This document shows, one piece after another, positions 63,628-64,000 of a stretch of 64,000 bases of DNA. Each line of letters starts with the position of its first letter. The first letter of the stretch is position 1. Source of the stretch: Neorhodopirellula lusitana (GTDB lineage Bacteria > Planctomycetota > Planctomycetia > Pirellulales > Pirellulaceae); contig NZ_FXUG01000023.1 in the NCBI RefSeq assembly GCF_900182915.1, positions 1 through 64,000 of the forward strand. The letters run 5' to 3'. The translations under genes and the position numbers were made by a program. Below the pieces are notes generated by a model. That model worked only from the letters and a program-made list of their open reading frames with translations. It had not been told where the DNA came from and did not search any database.

Positions 63628-64000
63628 ACGGTCACGCTGTCACTGAGTGCCTCCGGGTTGTAGCCCCCCTCCAGCACACTCACCAACTTATTGCCACAGT
63701 GTTGCTTGGCGATTCCAATCAAAACTTTCGCGATCATCGCATAGTCTTGGGTGTGCCAACCTAACGAACCAACTGGATCGTCTTGGTGCCCATCAAAACC
63801 GGCACTCACGACTAGCAAGTCAGGCTGCATATGTTCCGCGAATTGCTCCACGCCTTGCCTGAACCGCTCAAACTGCACCTCTCGATTGGTACCGCGAGCA
63901 ACAGGAACATTCAACGTCGTCCCCTGTCCTGCACCGTGCCCTGTTTCTTCGGCATGACCGCTTTGCGGATAGAAATCGCTACGATGAATGGAGAAATAAC
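63600..64000 (-). CDS. Histone deacetylase family protein, 3' part (runs off the window)
   Basis: This is the C-terminal 133 residues of a deacetylase-like zinc hydrolase. The frame enters at the window edge reading SIHRSDFYPQSGHAEETGHG, then TLNVPVARGT, LLVVSAGFDGHQDDPVGSL (catalytic-loop Asp) and VSVLEGGYNPEALSDSV. This is characteristic of class II-like acetoin utilisation/HDAC proteins. The zinc site's other ligands are upstream, outside the window. It is convergent with the PatZ-like gene, ending inside its last 28 bases. A shared role in protein acetylation and deacetylation is possible but only an inference. Confidence 0.9.
   Translation of the reverse strand, partial: YFSIHRSDFYPQSGHAEETGHGAGQGTTLNVPVARGTNREVQFERFRQGVEQFAEHMQPDLLVVSAGFDGHQDDPVGSLGWHTQDYAMIAKVLIGIAKQHCGNKLVSVLEGGYNPEALSDSVTVYLESMLDA

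Overview
The window is a 64-kb chromosomal segment of a planctomycete, most likely a member of the Pirellulaceae (Rhodopirellula and relatives). The evidence is family content. There are two DUF1559 prepilin-like proteins, a DUF1549/DUF1553 and DUF1501 pair, a CRTAC1/ASPIC FG-GAP lipoprotein, a sulfatase, and the small basic protein typical of Planctomycetes, Verrucomicrobia and Chlamydiae. Several secreted or lipoprotein orphans and a DapL-type aminotransferase fit the same picture. Genes are loosely packed, strand switches are frequent, and many genes lack a clear Shine-Dalgarno sequence.

Layout. 0-8.2 kb: a TPR/FG-GAP lipoprotein, an IS630 transposase remnant, a small lipoprotein, a DUF1559 protein and a decayed group II intron reverse transcriptase. 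8.2-14.4 kb: ahcY with a clear terminator, a Cys-rich outer-membrane barrel protein with an FNR-like palindrome upstream, tRNA-Lys and tRNA-Ser, a PPK2-family kinase and ispG. 14.4-21.8 kb: tandem repeat arrays, an ExeA-like AAA+ ATPase with an acidic, Cys-periodic tail plus a small partner, a DapA-like aldolase, a thioredoxin-like protein, ruvA, a DUF6263-like secreted protein and a methyltransferase. 22-34.4 kb: the DUF1549/DUF1501 pair, an ABC ATPase overlapping an ABC-F gene, a methyltransferase, a small lipoprotein, a fatty-acid desaturase, the small basic protein, a second DUF1559 protein, and a secreted endonuclease-family protein overlapping an S4 RNA-binding protein. 34.4-38.2 kb: an ISAs1 transposase remnant, then two secreted proteins in a visibly more AT-rich stretch. 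38.2-50 kb: DUF2461, DUF4261, YdcF, lipoprotein and zinc-ribbon genes, then overlapping dapL-aroC, a PH-domain protein, a soluble histidine kinase, a TlpA-like protein, and overlapping thiL and gcvH-like genes. 50-64 kb: dapA, an esterase and a YbjN-like gene in one minus-strand unit, then rpsL-rpsG-(terminator)-fusA, a radical SAM gene with a DEDDh exonuclease/BRCT gene, a stand-alone HEAGH protein, a sulfatase, a PatZ-like acyl-CoA synthetase/GNAT protein, and the 3' part of a histone-deacetylase-family gene.

Functionally, most is housekeeping: methyl cycle (ahcY), isoprenoids (ispG), lysine/diaminopimelate (dapA, dapL), aromatic amino acids (aroC), thiamine (thiL), recombination (ruvA) and translation (rpsL, rpsG, fusA). 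It is interleaved with lineage-specific secreted proteins. No prophage, CRISPR array or intact mobile element was seen. The most unusual features are a set of unrelated short-period tandem repeat arrays (12, 18, 19, 21 and 33 bp) in gaps or decayed sequence, the (C-x4)5 tail on the AAA+ protein, and the perfect FNR-type palindrome. I did not find a clearly new multi-gene system. The AAA+ ATPase with its small partner is the best candidate for an undescribed module.
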